A stretch of 64,000 bases of DNA from contig NZ_CP021138.1 of assembly GCF_002162035.1 (NCBI RefSeq), positions 682,001-746,000 on the forward strand. Direction: 5' to 3'. Below the pieces are notes generated by a model. It was not told the DNA's origin and did no database searches. It worked only from the letters and a program-made list of their open reading frames with translations. A program made the translations under genes and the position numbers. Position 1 is the first letter of the stretch. Each line of letters begins with the position of its first letter. Positions 27,427-35,553 of this stretch are shown here, piece after piece. Source of the DNA: Sulfuriferula sp. AH1. GTDB lineage: Bacteria > Pseudomonadota > Gammaproteobacteria > Burkholderiales > Sulfuriferulaceae.

Positions 27427-29787
27427 TCAGCTTTTGAATATCTCGTCCATCGGTACCGGCCTGTGCAGCAGGTAACCCTGTGCATAATCGACGCCGATAC
27501 TGCGCAAGCAGGCGAGCGTGGCTTCATTTTCCACAAATTCGGCTATGGTTTTAATGCCCATGGCATGGCCGATGCGATGAATGGATTCCACCATGGTGTA
27601 ATCCACCGGATCATGGGCGATGTCAAGTACCAGCGAGCCATCGATCTTGAGGTAATCCACATGCAGGCTTTTCAGATAACTGTAGGACGACATGCCGCTG
27701 CCAAAATCATCCAGGGCGAATTTACAACCCTGTGCCCGGAGCGCGTTGATAAAACGCTGCGCCATCGCCATTTGTGAAATGGCGATGGTTTCGGTCACCT
27801 CAAAACACAGGCAGGCCGGATTGATATTTCTGGCATGTATTTCTCCCAGCACAAAATCCAGCAGGCTTTCATCCATGAGCGACTGACCGGAAAGGTTGAT
27901 GGCATAGAAGGCACGCTGACCACGCAGATCGGATTGCTGAATAAGCTTGAACAGGTTGCTGATAACCCGTTTATCGATTGCCGGCATCACGTTGTAGCGT
28001 TCGGCGGGTGGAATAAATACACCTGGCATTACAATATTTCCATCCTCATCCACCATGCGCAGCAGGATTTCGTAATGTACTTCGTCCTTGTGCGGAGCAA
28101 GCGGTACAATCTGCTGACAATAAAGTTTCAGGCGATCCTCCTCAATGGCTTGGCGTATGCGCGTTACCCATAGCATTTCGGAATGTTTCTTGGCGATTTC
28201 GGCATCTCCGCGCAAGACATGCACCCGGTTGCGGCCTTGCTCTTTTGCCATATGACAAGCTGTATCCGCTGCACTGACCGCAAGTGATGCTGTACCGGTA
28301 TGACATGTTATCGGCACGACGCCGATACTGGTGCCTACGGTAAACACTTTGTCGTCCCAGATAAAACGGAAGTCGGCGATTGCGGCGCGAATCGCTTCTG
28401 CCACGCGCTCGCCCGCATTGAGGTCGCAATTGGCAAGCAATATGCCGAATTCGTCGCCGCCCAGCCGAGCGATAATGTCGCCCTTGCGCACTTTTTGCCC
28501 GATCAGCAATGCCATCTGCACCAGCAGCTGATCGCCCGCGATATGGCCGCAGGTATCATTCACTACCTTGAACTGATCCAGATCCATCACCATCAGCACA
28601 TGTTCGGCATTACGCCGGGTAGCGGATTCGATCAGCAGCTCCAGATCCGTTTCAAACCCGTAACGATTCGCCAGCCTGGTCAAGGGGTCGTGCGTTGCTT
28701 GCCAGGCCAGCCGTTGCTGCAGGGTATGCGATTCGGTCATGTCCTGAAATGCCAGTACTGCTCCCATTGTCTCCTTGGCCGGACTCATGATGGGCGAGGC
28801 AGTCATGCGGATAGAATAGGTATCGCCATTACGTCCGAGCAGGGTCAGCTGATCGCTTGTCAGTCTGGCGCAATCGCCGGCATGGGTGGCAGCGCGTACA
28901 TCGATAGGCATCTGGCTGCCGGTCTCGATCAGCCGCAGTATATCGGCCAGGTGTTTGCCTTCGGATTCTTCGGGCTTCATGTTCAGCATGCGGGCCGCAA
29001 CGGGATTGATATAGGCTACCCTGCACTGCGCATCGGTGGTGATGATGCCGTCGGCGATCGAGAACAAGGTCACTTCGGCCAGATCTTTTTCGGCCTGCAA
29101 GCTGTTTTCCATCGTTCGGGTGCGCCGCACTACCAGCAGCGCCACCATGAAACTGGTGGCAACCGTTAACAGGCCGATCAGTGTAATCAATTCCTGGGCG
29201 CGCCCGCTTCTGGCGTTGATCTCAAGAATCGCGGTCTGGGTTTCCTTGTCCTGCAGCTGCATCAGTTCCGTATAGGTTTGCATCACCTTGTTCTGAGCCG
29301 GGATGGCTTGCTCAAACAATATGGAAGAAGCCTGTTTGATATGCCCTTGCTCGATTTTTTGCAATACCGCATTTTGCGCTTCGCCTGATGCTGTGCGTAT
29401 ATAGAAAAGTGCACGTTGGAACAGCTGTTTTTCTTCGGCGCTGGCGGGCAGTTTTTCATATTCGATTCGTGCGTGAATGAAATTTGTGAGTCCGGTATCA
29501 AATTGCTGGCGCTGTTCATCCAGTTGGAAGGCATCTGCTGTTCTGGTCATGGTGAACAACAGCATGGCCCGTTCGCGTGCTATATGGCGTAATTCGTTTA
29601 CCAGTCTGGATTTTTCCGTCGCTTCGGTAATCAGGCGAGCAGTAACATGGCGATTAACCTGCAATTGATCGATAGTAAAAGCGCCAGCAGTCGCGAGTAA
29701 CAACAGGACGGCTGCAAACCCCGCACCCACTACATAATGAGAGTGGAAGCCTTTTTTCGCTTGTTTGGCATTCCCAAGCATATGCAT
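27427..29787 (-). CDS. Membrane sensor with PAS, GGDEF and EAL domains
   Basis: 786 residues: TM1 (about 20-42), a four-helix-bundle sensor region in the periplasm, TM2 (about 203-222), PAS (about 236-350), GGDEF with the intact motif ARLGGDEFGIL near residue 444, and EAL (about 540-780). The EAL signature reads EILLR (Ile instead of Ala/Val), and DDFGSGMSSYSYLKSL and YLKIDGSLV are intact. It is likely bifunctional or a regulated cyclic-di-GMP enzyme. The input signal is unknown. A second ATG two codons in is an alternative start. Confidence 0.92.
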   Translation of the reverse strand: MHMLGNAKQAKKGFHSHYVVGAGFAAVLLLLATAGAFTIDQLQVNRHVTARLITEATEKSRLVNELRHIARERAMLLFTMTRTADAFQLDEQRQQFDTGLTNFIHARIEYEKLPASAEEKQLFQRALFYIRTASGEAQNAVLQKIEQGHIKQASSILFEQAIPAQNKVMQTYTELMQLQDKETQTAILEINARSGRAQELITLIGLLTVATSFMVALLVVRRTRTMENSLQAEKDLAEVTLFSIADGIITTDAQCRVAYINPVAARMLNMKPEESEGKHLADILRLIETGSQMPIDVRAATHAGDCARLTSDQLTLLGRNGDTYSIRMTASPIMSPAKETMGAVLAFQDMTESHTLQQRLAWQATHDPLTRLANRYGFETDLELLIESATRRNAEHVLMVMDLDQFKVVNDTCGHIAGDQLLVQMALLIGQKVRKGDIIARLGGDEFGILLANCDLNAGERVAEAIRAAIADFRFIWDDKVFTVGTSIGVVPITCHTGTASLAVSAADTACHMAKEQGRNRVHVLRGDAEIAKKHSEMLWVTRIRQAIEEDRLKLYCQQIVPLAPHKDEVHYEILLRMVDEDGNIVMPGVFIPPAERYNVMPAIDKRVISNLFKLIQQSDLRGQRAFYAINLSGQSLMDESLLDFVLGEIHARNINPACLCFEVTETIAISQMAMAQRFINALRAQGCKFALDDFGSGMSSYSYLKSLHVDYLKIDGSLVLDIAHDPVDYTMVESIHRIGHAMGIKTIAEFVENEATLACLRSIGVDYAQGYLLHRPVPMDEIFKS

Positions 29788-29941
29788 CCCCCGGCATTTA
29801 TAATTTATGGGTTGAGTGTAATGGATTTAAACGCATCTGAACACTCATGCCATCCATTTGTTGACGCACGAAAATTGCTGGAGTACTGTAAAAATGCGAT
29901 ATCTCAGGGATACTTTCAATTCGCCATACTAAGGAGTTGCC

Positions 29942-30178
29942 ATGTTTTACACTCAGGATCTGGTCGATGAAATGAATGCTTTGGTACGTTATGATTTGGG
30001 GACTACGCAACAAGGAGTCAAAGTACACAAGACCGCCGATCCGGCAGTGATCGCGGCCACCGTGCGTTTATTTGATAAAGGCCTGGTTACGCAGGTGGAT
30101 GGCGGATATTTGACGGATTTGGGGAGAGAAGTGGCTGAGCACTGTGGGGGAGTGATTGATTTGGCACTAATAAGATGA
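29942..30178 (+). CDS. TIGR02647 family protein
   Basis: 78 residues matching the small conserved family TIGR02647 (LGTTQQGVKVHKTADP, LFDKGLVTQVDGGYLTDLGRE). Function is unknown, and the sequence suggests a winged-helix-like fold. It is divergent from the GGDEF-EAL gene, and the roughly 150-base gap between them must hold both promoters. An AAGGAG ribosome-binding site precedes the ATG. It is the last chromosomal gene before the prophage, and its stop codon lies at or within a few dozen bases of the inferred left phage end. Confidence 0.85.
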   Translation: MFYTQDLVDEMNALVRYDLGTTQQGVKVHKTADPAVIAATVRLFDKGLVTQVDGGYLTDLGREVAEHCGGVIDLALIR

Positions 30179-30320
30179 ACAAAGAAAACGCGCAAAGCCA
30201 CGCGGTTATTGAATTACACGGAAAACAATGAAAAAAACACAAATCGCAAAAAATGCGCAAAAATAAACAAAAAACGGTTTAATTTGCGTTTTTTTTGGCA
30301 CTAAAATAGTCGATTAATAA
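30176..30320. other. Candidate prophage left end (attL) and transposase-binding region
   Basis: AT-rich stretch between the host gene and the repressor stop. It holds several copies of an RCGCAAA-type motif: AACGCGCAAAG, ATCGCAAAAAA, TGCGCAAAAAT and, inverted, AATTTGCGTTTT. Mu ends begin 5'-TG and hold three transposase sites. Here TG occurs at 30176, 30210 and 30229, and the last directly precedes the motif cluster. The exact end cannot be fixed without the right end. Confidence 0.45.
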
Positions 30321-31253
30321 TTACACTTTGAAACGTCCGAATTTAAACGGGACTACAATACCGACAATATGAAAAGTTTCAGCTTCAGCTGATGTATATA
30401 TTTCAGGCTCTCCGCCGACACTTGGATTATCACTCTTCACTATTATCCTGCCATCAAGCCGTTTGTTAATGCGTTTAAACCGCATAAAACCATCCTGAAT
30501 AAATGCATAGATAGCATCATCAATAAAGATTTTCACAGAAGTATCAATCACAACTTGGTCACCGTGCGATAAGGTTGGATGCATGGAGTCTCCAGATACG
30601 TTTGCCAGTTTTATTGATCTGAGATTGCTGCCGACCCTCTCGCGTACCAATCGTGCATCCATATTGACCTTAAAGACTACTCTCTCATCTTCATGATCAA
30701 CGAACTGACCAGATCCAGCACTGCCCTTTACCAGAGGATAGTAATCAATTTCCATCGTGGCATGTTCAGGTGATTCCAGAGCGCTATTAACACGCTCTTC
30801 TTGGGCTTTAACAGCGCGTTGCTTCCCATCTCCTGTCACTAATGGCTCTGACCCGATGCCAGTCGGATACGGTGCTGTGCTAACGTGGAGTTCCTGCATA
30901 TTAATTGTGTTTTCATGAATTGCATTTTTTGTATGTTGCTGAATTGCATTTTTTTGAATATCTGATAGCCCTGCTTCCATGCTTCTTTCTAACAGAAGTA
31001 GTGTTTTGTTAAAAATATTAGGATTTAGTTTAAGAAAATCATGGATAAGCCCTAGCACATTAGCTGGGGGCTGATATTCCGTGCGCATACCGCCTTTCCC
31101 ACCACTCCCTTCGACAATTCGATGAGGCCATTCTGACTTTTTAGCAAAGGCTCGAGCGGCTTTCTCTGTACGCGGCATCCCTGGTATCACCTTAGCACTA
31201 CCAAGCGTTGCTAATTGTGATGCTGAAAACCAGATATTGACGACCGTACTCAT
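30321..31253 (-). CDS. Mu-like phage repressor (Mu-type HTH plus S24/LexA-like domain)
   Basis: About 310 residues. The N-terminal Mu-repressor/transposase DNA-binding domain is FSASQLATLGS...GGKGGMRTEYQPP. A low-complexity linker follows, and the C-terminal LexA/S24-like domain contains VSGDSMHPTLSHGDQVVID (Ser nucleophile in GDSMHP) and FKRINKRLDGRIIVKSDN (Lys dyad candidate). Like Mu c it is transcribed leftward from the operator. A TTG 11 codons upstream is an alternative start, and the ATG is preferred. An S24 domain implies possible RecA-linked cleavage, unlike classical Mu c. This is inference from the motif. Confidence 0.9.
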   Translation of the reverse strand: MSTVVNIWFSASQLATLGSAKVIPGMPRTEKAARAFAKKSEWPHRIVEGSGGKGGMRTEYQPPANVLGLIHDFLKLNPNIFNKTLLLLERSMEAGLSDIQKNAIQQHTKNAIHENTINMQELHVSTAPYPTGIGSEPLVTGDGKQRAVKAQEERVNSALESPEHATMEIDYYPLVKGSAGSGQFVDHEDERVVFKVNMDARLVRERVGSNLRSIKLANVSGDSMHPTLSHGDQVVIDTSVKIFIDDAIYAFIQDGFMRFKRINKRLDGRIIVKSDNPSVGGEPEIYTSAEAETFHIVGIVVPFKFGRFKV

Positions 31254-31257
31254 TATG

Positions 31258-31363
31258 TATAGTACGGGCGCAAAGTTAGGGCGCAAAAATTAGGTAGGGG
31301 CGTATTTAACATATTGAAATAAATATAATTTATAAAATTAACCTAAAAATATAGTACGGGCGC
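31258..31363. promoter_or_regulatory. Operator region with repeated TATAGTACGGGCGC
   Basis: Two perfect 14-bp direct repeats TATAGTACGGGCGC (31258-31271 and 31350-31363), with degenerate copies between and after them (GTTAGGGCGC, GGTAGGGGCGT, AGTACGGTAG). One full copy abuts the repressor ATG and the other directly abuts the -35 of the ner promoter, so repressor or Ner binding here would control both directions, as in the Mu O1-O3 region. Confidence 0.7.
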
Positions 31364-31392
31364 TTGACTTGTTAAAAGTACGGTAGTACAGT
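31364..31392 (+). promoter_or_regulatory. Early promoter (Pe) of ner, probably leaderless
   Basis: TTGACT (-35) and TACAGT (-10) separated by 17 bases. The -10 ends six bases before the ner ATG and no Shine-Dalgarno sequence is visible, so transcription should begin at or within a base or two of the start codon. An AGTACGG operator-like half-site lies in the spacer. Confidence 0.65.
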
Positions 31393-31398
31393 TCAGTC

Positions 31399-31785
31399 AT
31401 GTCAAAAAAGAAGCCAGCGTTAAACATGCCAAAAAAACCAGACCCTAAGGACTGGACGAGACACGACGTGTTATACGCCGTGCGACGCACAGGAACCACA
31501 TTACAGCAGCTCTCTATTGAGCTTGGATACCATCGCGGCACCTTAGGTAACGCGCTGCATATTCCCGCACCCAAATACGAGAGACTGATTGCTGAACACC
31601 TGGGCTTGCCTGTCCAGGATGTATGGCCCACACGCTACCACCCAGATGGCACACCTAAAAGCGGGCGTGGCGAACGTGGGTTGGGGCGTTACAAACGTAA
31701 AACGACTAAGCCGAATAATAGCACTGTCGGTGAAATAGGCAATGTCAAACAGGTAAACAAAGGAGCGACAGATGCGTCGCGTTAA
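31399..31785 (+). CDS. ner: Ner-like early transcriptional regulator
   Basis: 128 residues. The first ~85 match Mu Ner (KDWTRHDVLYAVRRTGTTLQ, LGYHRGTLGNAL, DVWPTRYHPDG), a lambda-repressor-like HTH that down-regulates early and repressor transcription. It carries a basic C-terminal extension of about 40 residues that is absent from the 75-residue Mu Ner. First gene of the rightward early operon. Confidence 0.93.
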   Translation: MSKKKPALNMPKKPDPKDWTRHDVLYAVRRTGTTLQQLSIELGYHRGTLGNALHIPAPKYERLIAEHLGLPVQDVWPTRYHPDGTPKSGRGERGLGRYKRKTTKPNNSTVGEIGNVKQVNKGATDASR

Positions 31786-32203
31786 AGATACCGTCACAGG
31801 TGATTTATTTATGGTGCCAACGCCCGTCGGCAATGTACCTGGCAGCTTGGCTTGCCGAGTTGAGATCGCACACTGCATGAGCGATGCTCTGATAAGACAT
31901 GACCGCTACGAAGTGGCTACACAAATCAGCCGACTGACTGGCCGTGAAATCAGCAAGCATATGCTGGATGCCTACACAGCTGAATCACGTGAGACACATA
32001 TTCCTCCCATTGATATTGCGATTGCATTTGATTTGGCGACAGGTGGCGTAGCGATGCTTAATCTTTATGCTGCCAAGCTCGGTGCACGAGTACTGATCGG
32101 TAAAGAATCCTTAGATGCTGAAATCGGCAAACTGGAACGACTTAAAGAAGATGCATCCAAAAAGATCAAAGAACTCAAGCGCGTGATGGGAGAAATAGAA
32201 TGA
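31772..32203 (+). CDS. Mu-like phage early protein, function unknown
   Basis: 143 residues. The N-terminal half is rich in helix-forming segments (RHDRYEVATQISRLTGREIS), and the C-terminus is a clear coiled coil (EIGKLERLKEDASKKIKELK). AAAGGAG precedes the ATG, which overlaps the ner 3' end. No named family was recognised. The position between ner and A suggests an early regulator or transposition accessory role, which is inference. Confidence 0.8.
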   Translation: MRRVKDTVTGDLFMVPTPVGNVPGSLACRVEIAHCMSDALIRHDRYEVATQISRLTGREISKHMLDAYTAESRETHIPPIDIAIAFDLATGGVAMLNLYAAKLGARVLIGKESLDAEIGKLERLKEDASKKIKELKRVMGEIE

Positions 32204-32436
32204 TCAAGCCATCTATTATCAACACCGACCCGTTAAATCAGTGGCAGCAAGAAATGTTTGATGCATTCAATGCAGCAGCTTCGACAGAAGCATCTGCCAG
32301 TCATCACCTGCAGCAGAATTGCGAATTCCAGAGGCTACCTGCCGTAAAGATAGCTGGATCAATTCGCGGTTGGCAACATCTTGCGGGATACTTTCGCTCG
32401 TTTTTTCAAAAGATGTGGCGAGGTCTTCATGGCTAA
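32200..32436 (+). CDS. Doubtful small ORF overlapping an antisense gene
   Basis: 78 codons beginning with an ATGA overlap to the preceding gene and a GGGAG ribosome-binding site. Its first ~22 residues look plausible, but the rest lies opposite a better-looking minus-strand gene and reads like an antisense translation (HHLQQNCEFQRL). It may be a real short gene or only a chance continuation. Confidence 0.35.
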   Translation: MIKPSIINTDPLNQWQQEMFDAFNAAASTEASASHHLQQNCEFQRLPAVKIAGSIRGWQHLAGYFRSFFQKMWRGLHG

Positions 32437-32533
32437 TTCCTGTTTGAAGACAAAGCACATTTGCAAGATGAACGGTAGCTGTTTGCATGCCAGCCATCAG
32501 GCCAACGATTACTTTAAGTTGATTTTCAGTCAT
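32267..32533 (-). CDS. Small leftward phage protein, function unknown
   Basis: 88 residues (MTENQLKVIVGLMAGMQTAT, SFEKTSESIPQDVANRELIQ) with natural amphipathic-helix composition and an AAGGGA ribosome-binding site before its ATG. It is the only leftward gene in the early region besides the repressor, and it sits just before transposase A. It is favoured over the overlapping plus-strand ORF. Confidence 0.55.
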   Translation of the reverse strand: MTENQLKVIVGLMAGMQTATVHLANVLCLQTGISHEDLATSFEKTSESIPQDVANRELIQLSLRQVASGIRNSAAGDDWQMLLSKLLH

Positions 32534-32619
32534 GAGGGTTCCCTTGTGCTAAATGGTTTTGTGTGGAAACAAGACTTTAGCACGGGGATGAACCCTCGCC
32601 AATGTAACTGGGGTGCAGC

Positions 32620-34731
32620 ATGAAAACGCACTACTCCTGCGCCGAACTTGCTGCAATGAAGCTGCCAGGGCTACCAACAACAGAAAAAAGATTACGTGAT
32701 CGAGTAAAGTCTGAAGGCTGGGCATCACGCCAAGTTCCAGGCAAGGGCGGAAAAGGTGGTATGCGTACTGAGTATCAGCCGCCAAAGGCATTGCTTTCAT
32801 CCATTATTAGCCAGCATATCAAGTCCTCCCCCGTCAGTGCGGTTACCCCCGCGCTGGCTTTGCCCAGTAGTGAAGTGACTGCTGCTGGGCTTTTTTCTTC
32901 TGCTGTATTGCCTGTTGCGATACGGTCGCATGAGCTTAAAGACTGGCAGCGTAGCAGTGCCGAAGCCCGTGCCGCGTTGATTGGTGAAGTGCGCCGCCTT
33001 GCAGTTCTTGCAGGCACAGAAAAAGCCATTCAAGCAGTGATCGCATTGGCAGCGAATGGCGAGTTGCCAGCCCATCTGCAAGCGATGGTATCGGTCGCCA
33101 ATGCGAAATCGGGTGTAGATGGTAAGCGCACGCTGTCCAGACGATCACTTTACCGCTGGATGAAAGAGGCTGAACAAGGATTTACAGCGCTGGCACCACT
33201 GCAACGCGAAAATTTAAAAGTGCCAGCTTGGGCACCAGCACTGCTTGAATTGTATCAGCGGCCACAAAAGCCAGCGCTTAAATGGGTTATGGAGCAACTG
33301 CCCTCTGTATTGCCCAGCCATATAACGCCACCATCCTATTGGGCTGCAAATCGCTTCATCCAAAAAATGAGCAAGGTGGATGTTCAGCAAGGTCGCATGG
33401 GCAAGAGAGAAATCAAGAACATCAAGCCATTCGTTCGACGTGATACTGGTGAAATGTGGCCAGCAGACGTATATACCGCCGACGGCCACACATTTGATGC
33501 TGAAGTTGCGCATCCTGCGCATGGCAGGCCGTTCCGTCCTGAAATAACGACAGTGCTGGATATTGCAACACGTCGTGTAGTTGGTTGGAGCGTGGACTTG
33601 GCAGAATCAACCTGGTCTGTGCTCGATGCGCTGCGTCATGCGTGTATTCAGCATGGCATCCCTGCGATTTTCTACGTTGATAACGGCTCTGGTTTCAAAA
33701 ATGACGCGATGAGCAATGAATCAACGGGCTTTATGGCGCGGCTGGGTATTGAAATCACACATAGCTTGCCATACAACTCACAGGCGCGCGGTATTGAAGA
33801 GCGCTCGCATAAATCATTTTTGGTACGCGCAGCCAAATCACTGCCCACTTATATGGGGGCAGACATGGACAGAGAAGCCAAGCAAAAAGCATTCAAAATA
33901 ACCCGTGCTGACATCAAAACTGCAGGCGTATCAAAATTACTGATGCCCTGGAATGCCTTTGTGAACTTCATTAGTGAAGAGATTGAAAAAGCCAATAACC
34001 GTGAGCATCGCGGCTTGCCAAAAATCAGGGATGCCGCTGGAAAATTACGTCACCAAACACCCAATGAAGCATGGGAATTAGCAGTTAGCGAGGGTTGGAA
34101 GCCAACGGAAGTTGAAGCGCATGAACAGCTAGATCTATTCAGGCCGTACAAGCTGGCAAAAGCACTTCGCGGTGAGGTCAGATTGTTTGGGAATACCTAT
34201 TTTGATGCCGCATTGGCAGATCATCATGGTGACACTGTACGGGTTGGGTATGACATTCTTGACCCGCACCAAGTCTGGGTACGTGATCTTCAAGGGCGGT
34301 TAATCTGCGTAGCAGGCTTTGAGGCAAACAAACGCAGCTACTTCCCACAGTCATTCCAGGACAAAGCCAACGAAACACGTGCTAAAGCCAGAATTAAACG
34401 CGCGGCCGCACATATTGAAGAGGCTGAGGCAGAGCTTAGCCAGACTTATGACGCATTGCCTTTTATCGAAGCCAATACCTTGCCTAGCATGCCAGTAGTT
34501 CTTGCAGAAACAATGCAAATCACTGAGTCAGCTACCCGTCCAAACCTATCTACGATGGGAGATTACACCCTGCTGACATGGCTTGCAGAGCACCCAGAAG
34601 ACTGGACGGATGGATTTAGAAGCTACTTCAATAAACGTGCTTCCGAAGGTTCGCGCACGATAAACAACGCACTTGATGAATACAACTTATGGGGAGAACT
34701 GAATAAAACAGATTTTAGAGTTGCCGTCTGA
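32620..34731 (+). CDS. MuA-like DDE transposase
   Basis: 703 residues. The N-terminal enhancer/end-binding HTH (YSCAELAAMKLPGLPTTEKR...GKGGMRTEYQPP) is followed by Ibeta/gamma-like binding domains. The integrase core has Asp288 (TADGHTFD), Asp354 (YVDNGSGF) and Glu393 (ARGIEERSHK), with spacing close to MuA (269/336/392), and a Mu C-terminal domain follows. It catalyses strand transfer in integration and replication. Its N-terminal domain is paralogous to the repressor's, as in Mu. The stop codon lies within a GCCGTCTGAA sequence. Confidence 0.95.
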   Translation: MKTHYSCAELAAMKLPGLPTTEKRLRDRVKSEGWASRQVPGKGGKGGMRTEYQPPKALLSSIISQHIKSSPVSAVTPALALPSSEVTAAGLFSSAVLPVAIRSHELKDWQRSSAEARAALIGEVRRLAVLAGTEKAIQAVIALAANGELPAHLQAMVSVANAKSGVDGKRTLSRRSLYRWMKEAEQGFTALAPLQRENLKVPAWAPALLELYQRPQKPALKWVMEQLPSVLPSHITPPSYWAANRFIQKMSKVDVQQGRMGKREIKNIKPFVRRDTGEMWPADVYTADGHTFDAEVAHPAHGRPFRPEITTVLDIATRRVVGWSVDLAESTWSVLDALRHACIQHGIPAIFYVDNGSGFKNDAMSNESTGFMARLGIEITHSLPYNSQARGIEERSHKSFLVRAAKSLPTYMGADMDREAKQKAFKITRADIKTAGVSKLLMPWNAFVNFISEEIEKANNREHRGLPKIRDAAGKLRHQTPNEAWELAVSEGWKPTEVEAHEQLDLFRPYKLAKALRGEVRLFGNTYFDAALADHHGDTVRVGYDILDPHQVWVRDLQGRLICVAGFEANKRSYFPQSFQDKANETRAKARIKRAAAHIEEAEAELSQTYDALPFIEANTLPSMPVVLAETMQITESATRPNLSTMGDYTLLTWLAEHPEDWTDGFRSYFNKRASEGSRTINNALDEYNLWGELNKTDFRVAV

Positions 34732-34748
34732 ACTGCAATCCAGACGGC
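34723..34748. repeat. Neisseria-type DNA uptake sequence in an inverted repeat at the transposase stop
   Basis: GCCGTCTGAA (34723-34732) equals the neisserial DUS 10-mer and contains the transposase TGA. The partner CAGACGGC (34741-34748) forms an 8-bp stem with a 10-base loop. DUS inverted repeats commonly act as terminators in Neisseriaceae. Confidence 0.6.
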
Positions 34749-34756
34749 TTTGAGGC

Positions 34757-34779
34757 AAACGGGGAACAAACCCGTTTTT
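34757..34779 (+). terminator. Intrinsic terminator-like hairpin between A and B genes
   Basis: AAACGGG / CCCGTTT stem with a 7-base loop, extended by TT. It sits 28 bases upstream of the B-like ATG and may attenuate B expression. Confidence 0.5.
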
Positions 34780-34807
34780 ATAACAGCAGCAAATTGGAGT
34801 TTAACAC

Positions 34808-35551
34808 ATGAAAAAGCATTTCGTAAAAACCAGCAACTTTCTTAGTTTCATTGACGGGATACAAGCCGTAGAAGCCCGTGGCGCAGCTGAAGCCAGCATG
34901 ATGCTGGTGTTTGGTAACGCGGGTTACGGTAAGTCGGAAACACTCGACCACTGGGCAACACAGGAAGACGCAATCTACCTGCGTGCAAATGTTGACTGGA
35001 CACCTAAGTACTTTCTGATTGAGCTGGCGAAATTCTTGCGTACTGATGCGGGTGGCACATCGGAGCAGCTATTTGCTCGTCTTTTAGCACGTATTGCCAG
35101 TGAACAAATCCCTATCGTCATTGATGAGGCTGACCACTGCCTGCATAACAATGCTGCTGTGCTTGAGAAGATACGCGACTTTGCTGACCGTACTGAAACC
35201 TTGGTAATACTGGCTGGTATGGAAAAAATACAGGGCAAGATCGCCCGCCACCCACAGATCAGCAGCCGTATCGCACGGGCGGTTGAATTCGCCGCATCAG
35301 GCTTAGAAGACACCCGCAAGCTTTGCGATGAACTCTGTGAAGTTAAGGTAGATGCCGCCCTGGTCGCTGAAATACAGCGCAGCACTAGCGGCCGCGTGCG
35401 TGAAATTCTCAATGCTATCGCCATCGTCGAATCAGCGGGGGTGCGAGCAGGCAAGGCCATCGTGACACTCGAAGATGTCGCAGGCCAAGCCCTTACGCAC
35501 GATTGGCAGGCGCGCCGTCCGAAACTGGTCAAGCTGGGCGGGGGGCGTTAA
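34808..35551 (+). CDS. MuB-like AAA ATPase (transposition target selector)
   Basis: 247 residues. Walker A GNAGYGKSE is near residues 36-44, Walker B IPIVIDEADH near 103-112, and a C-terminal helical lid is present. In Mu, B forms ATP-dependent filaments on target DNA and activates A. This form is shorter than Mu B (312), lacking its N-terminal HTH domain, as in some other transposable phages. It directly follows the transposase. Confidence 0.9.
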   Translation: MKKHFVKTSNFLSFIDGIQAVEARGAAEASMMLVFGNAGYGKSETLDHWATQEDAIYLRANVDWTPKYFLIELAKFLRTDAGGTSEQLFARLLARIASEQIPIVIDEADHCLHNNAAVLEKIRDFADRTETLVILAGMEKIQGKIARHPQISSRIARAVEFAASGLEDTRKLCDELCEVKVDAALVAEIQRSTSGRVREILNAIAIVESAGVRAGKAIVTLEDVAGQALTHDWQARRPKLVKLGGGR

Positions 35552-35553
35552 AC

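Noticed and set aside
30179-30320. tRNA or integrase-type attachment site at the prophage boundary
   Set aside because: No tRNA fold and no tyrosine/serine integrase gene; the phage is of the transposing type.
34975-35532. 185-codon minus-strand ORF opposite the B-like ATPase
   Set aside because: Ser/Arg-rich antisense translation of an AAA gene.
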